A DNA stretch of 64,000 nucleotides. Origin: Haliclona indistincta (taxonomy: Eukaryota; Porifera; Demospongiae; Haplosclerida; Chalinidae). The stretch is from contig OZ024786.1 in the NCBI GenBank assembly GCA_964017065.1, positions 6,391,047 through 6,455,046 of the forward strand, read 5' to 3'. The notes under the pieces were generated by a model. The model did not search any database. It was not told where the DNA came from and saw nothing but the letters and a program-made list of their open reading frames with translations. Of this stretch, positions 63,191 to 64,000 are shown piece by piece; position 1 is the stretch's first letter, and each line of letters starts with the position of its first letter. Both the position numbers and the translations under genes were made by a program.

Positions 63191-63309
63191 TTTTTTGGAA
63201 ACCGAAATAGACGCCCTCGCGCTTCGCGCTCGGGCCGTCTATACTATCGGTTTCCGCGGTGATTTAAATCCCGTATTGCCCTCCTTTTCATGGTATAACC
63301 TATATTTAT
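63191..63309 (-). repeat. Hairpin related to the element C stem
   Basis: Read on the minus strand it starts TATAGGTTATACC, continues with ATCACCGCGGAAACCGATAG and has the apex GAGCGCGAAGCGCGAGGGCG. The second arm is short (CTATTTCGGTTTCC), so one side is truncated. No adjacent TIR unit was seen. Confidence 0.7.
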
Positions 63310-63798
63310 TATTATTATATAATATTTATAAATGTTGAGTAAAATCTTTGCACTGAGTAAGAAAAATCTAGCTGTCTGTTCTAATTCAGACTCGATAGCT
63401 ATGCTTTTGCAACTAACATTTCTTTATAGGGATTGTTGTGAGAGTGCAAAATGAGTATTTTGTAGACTTATTCTGAGCAGATGCCTATTTGAAGTACTTA
63501 TAATGACTTTTAGCAGTATAATAACATGTAGTTGATAAGAATTCAGTGAACAGGAACTAATTCACTGTCCTTACTGTCATAAAGATGATAATATGCAGAC
63601 AGCTGCTGATGATCACACATTTTGGCTAAAGGTCCTTGAAAATGGGAATATGACTTTGAAGACAACAAGGAATGCAAATATGTTATGAACAAAAAGGAAA
63701 TAATTGCAGAATATAATGTCCGACAGGTTGCATTGCCAAGACCCAAAGGCAGGCATTCTTTTCCAGCTTCTTTAGTACAAACCACTTTTATAGCCTGA

Positions 63799-64000
63799 TA
63801 ATGGATGGGTATACAGATGCTGGTAATGCAGAAGACGAGGTATTAGTTCTAGTGTACTGCAACAAACCAGCAAATGGTCACATGCACACATTTTCTAAGT
63901 ATAGAAGCACCTGAAAAAGCTGATGCTAGCGGCTTAGTGAAGTGTACAGAGAAAGGTGCAGAACTTCTAGGTGTAGAGAATGTCTTAGACAAAGATAGTA
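63799..64000 (+). pseudogene. hAT/ZNF862-like transposase core fragment, runs off the window
   Basis: DGYTDAGNAEDEVLVLVYCN and, after a shift near 63900, EAPEKADASGLVKC then LLGVENVLDKDS match the segment DE.TD..N.EDE.V...Y......KADA.GL......L...GVE.VLDK of ZNF862/hAT-like proteins. TD and NAEDE lie at the first catalytic Asp region. The frame break makes this copy defective. 63540-63780 may hold upstream decayed exons (HCPYCHKDDNMQTADDHTFW). Confidence 0.6.

Noticed and set aside
1..64000. Bacterial symbiont origin
   Set aside because: Spliced genes, metazoan-type retroelements and BEN/CARF/HECT domains throughout. No Shine-Dalgarno-led gene series was seen.

Overview
The window looks like nuclear DNA of an early-branching animal, most probably a demosponge. 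The sequence is AT-rich, genes are split by short GT-AG introns (often 50-100 bp), and there is no bacterial operon structure. Many reading frames recall domain families known from sponge and cnidarian genomes (BEN-like, CARF/ALS2CR8-like, DUF6589-like, Ulp1-PHD, RecQ-like, SWIM, ZNF862/hAT-like). No rRNA, tRNA or CRISPR array was seen. Family names come from recognised residue patterns, not from a search. Almost every recognisable gene is partial or broken, so the region reads as an accessory, repeat-rich block.

Layout. 0.1-3.8 kb: 3' part of a multi-exon gene with a repeated PD-(D/E)xK-like domain. 4.5-4.9 kb: a small element with terminal inverted repeats (TIRs), a short ORF and an attached hairpin. 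5.6-9.2 kb: broken HECT ligase, unknown exons, C2H2 fragment. 10-12.7 kb: BEN-like gene cut by a foldback element. 13.2-15.8 kb: LINE tail, DUF6589-like pseudogene, decayed second copy of the PD-(D/E)xK gene. 16-18 kb: GC-rich element, then a composite element inserted at a splice donor. 18-22.5 kb: retroelement, Helitron-type and RPA-like (OB-fold) fragments. 23.9-26.9 kb: Ty3-type retrotransposon joined to the tail of a different reverse-transcriptase element. 27-31.5 kb: SWIM gene, conserved repeat-family gene, TIR element. 32-36 kb: RecQ, HECT, repeat-family and LINE pieces fused in a mosaic. 38-42.5 kb: USP, RING-like, Ulp1, OTU, retropepsin and Mutator-like remnants. 43-47 kb: membrane-exon gene, OB-fold exon. 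47.4-49.8 kb: open Ulp1-PHD frame between two halves of a minisatellite, then a ZNF862-type first exon. 51-57.4 kb: CARF-like, RING-like, USP, PHD and Bel-Pao remnants. 58.8-62.9 kb: two further composite elements, one with a tyrosine-recombinase gene. 63.8 kb to the end: hAT/ZNF862-like core.

The most interesting signal is a family of composite elements at 4457-4863, 16866-17304, 58791-59416 and 61004-62850. Each has a 130-150 bp palindromic hairpin, a 2-bp spacer, and a unit bounded by 12-13 bp TIRs. Three of the four also carry three or four 21-bp direct repeats close to the distal TIR. The largest copy encodes a tyrosine recombinase of the Crypton/DUF3504 type. A paralogous empty site near 43648 shows that hairpin and TIR unit inserted together, with no visible target-site duplication. 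I know of no described element with this layout, but I could not search repeat databases.

How the genes work together can only be inferred. Many fragments belong to ubiquitin/SUMO turnover (HECT, RING, USP, OTU, Ulp1) or to transposition and DNA processing (tyrosine recombinase, RecQ, RPA-like, Helitron, hAT, Mutator, reverse transcriptases). That is the mix expected where mobile elements capture and shuffle host exons.
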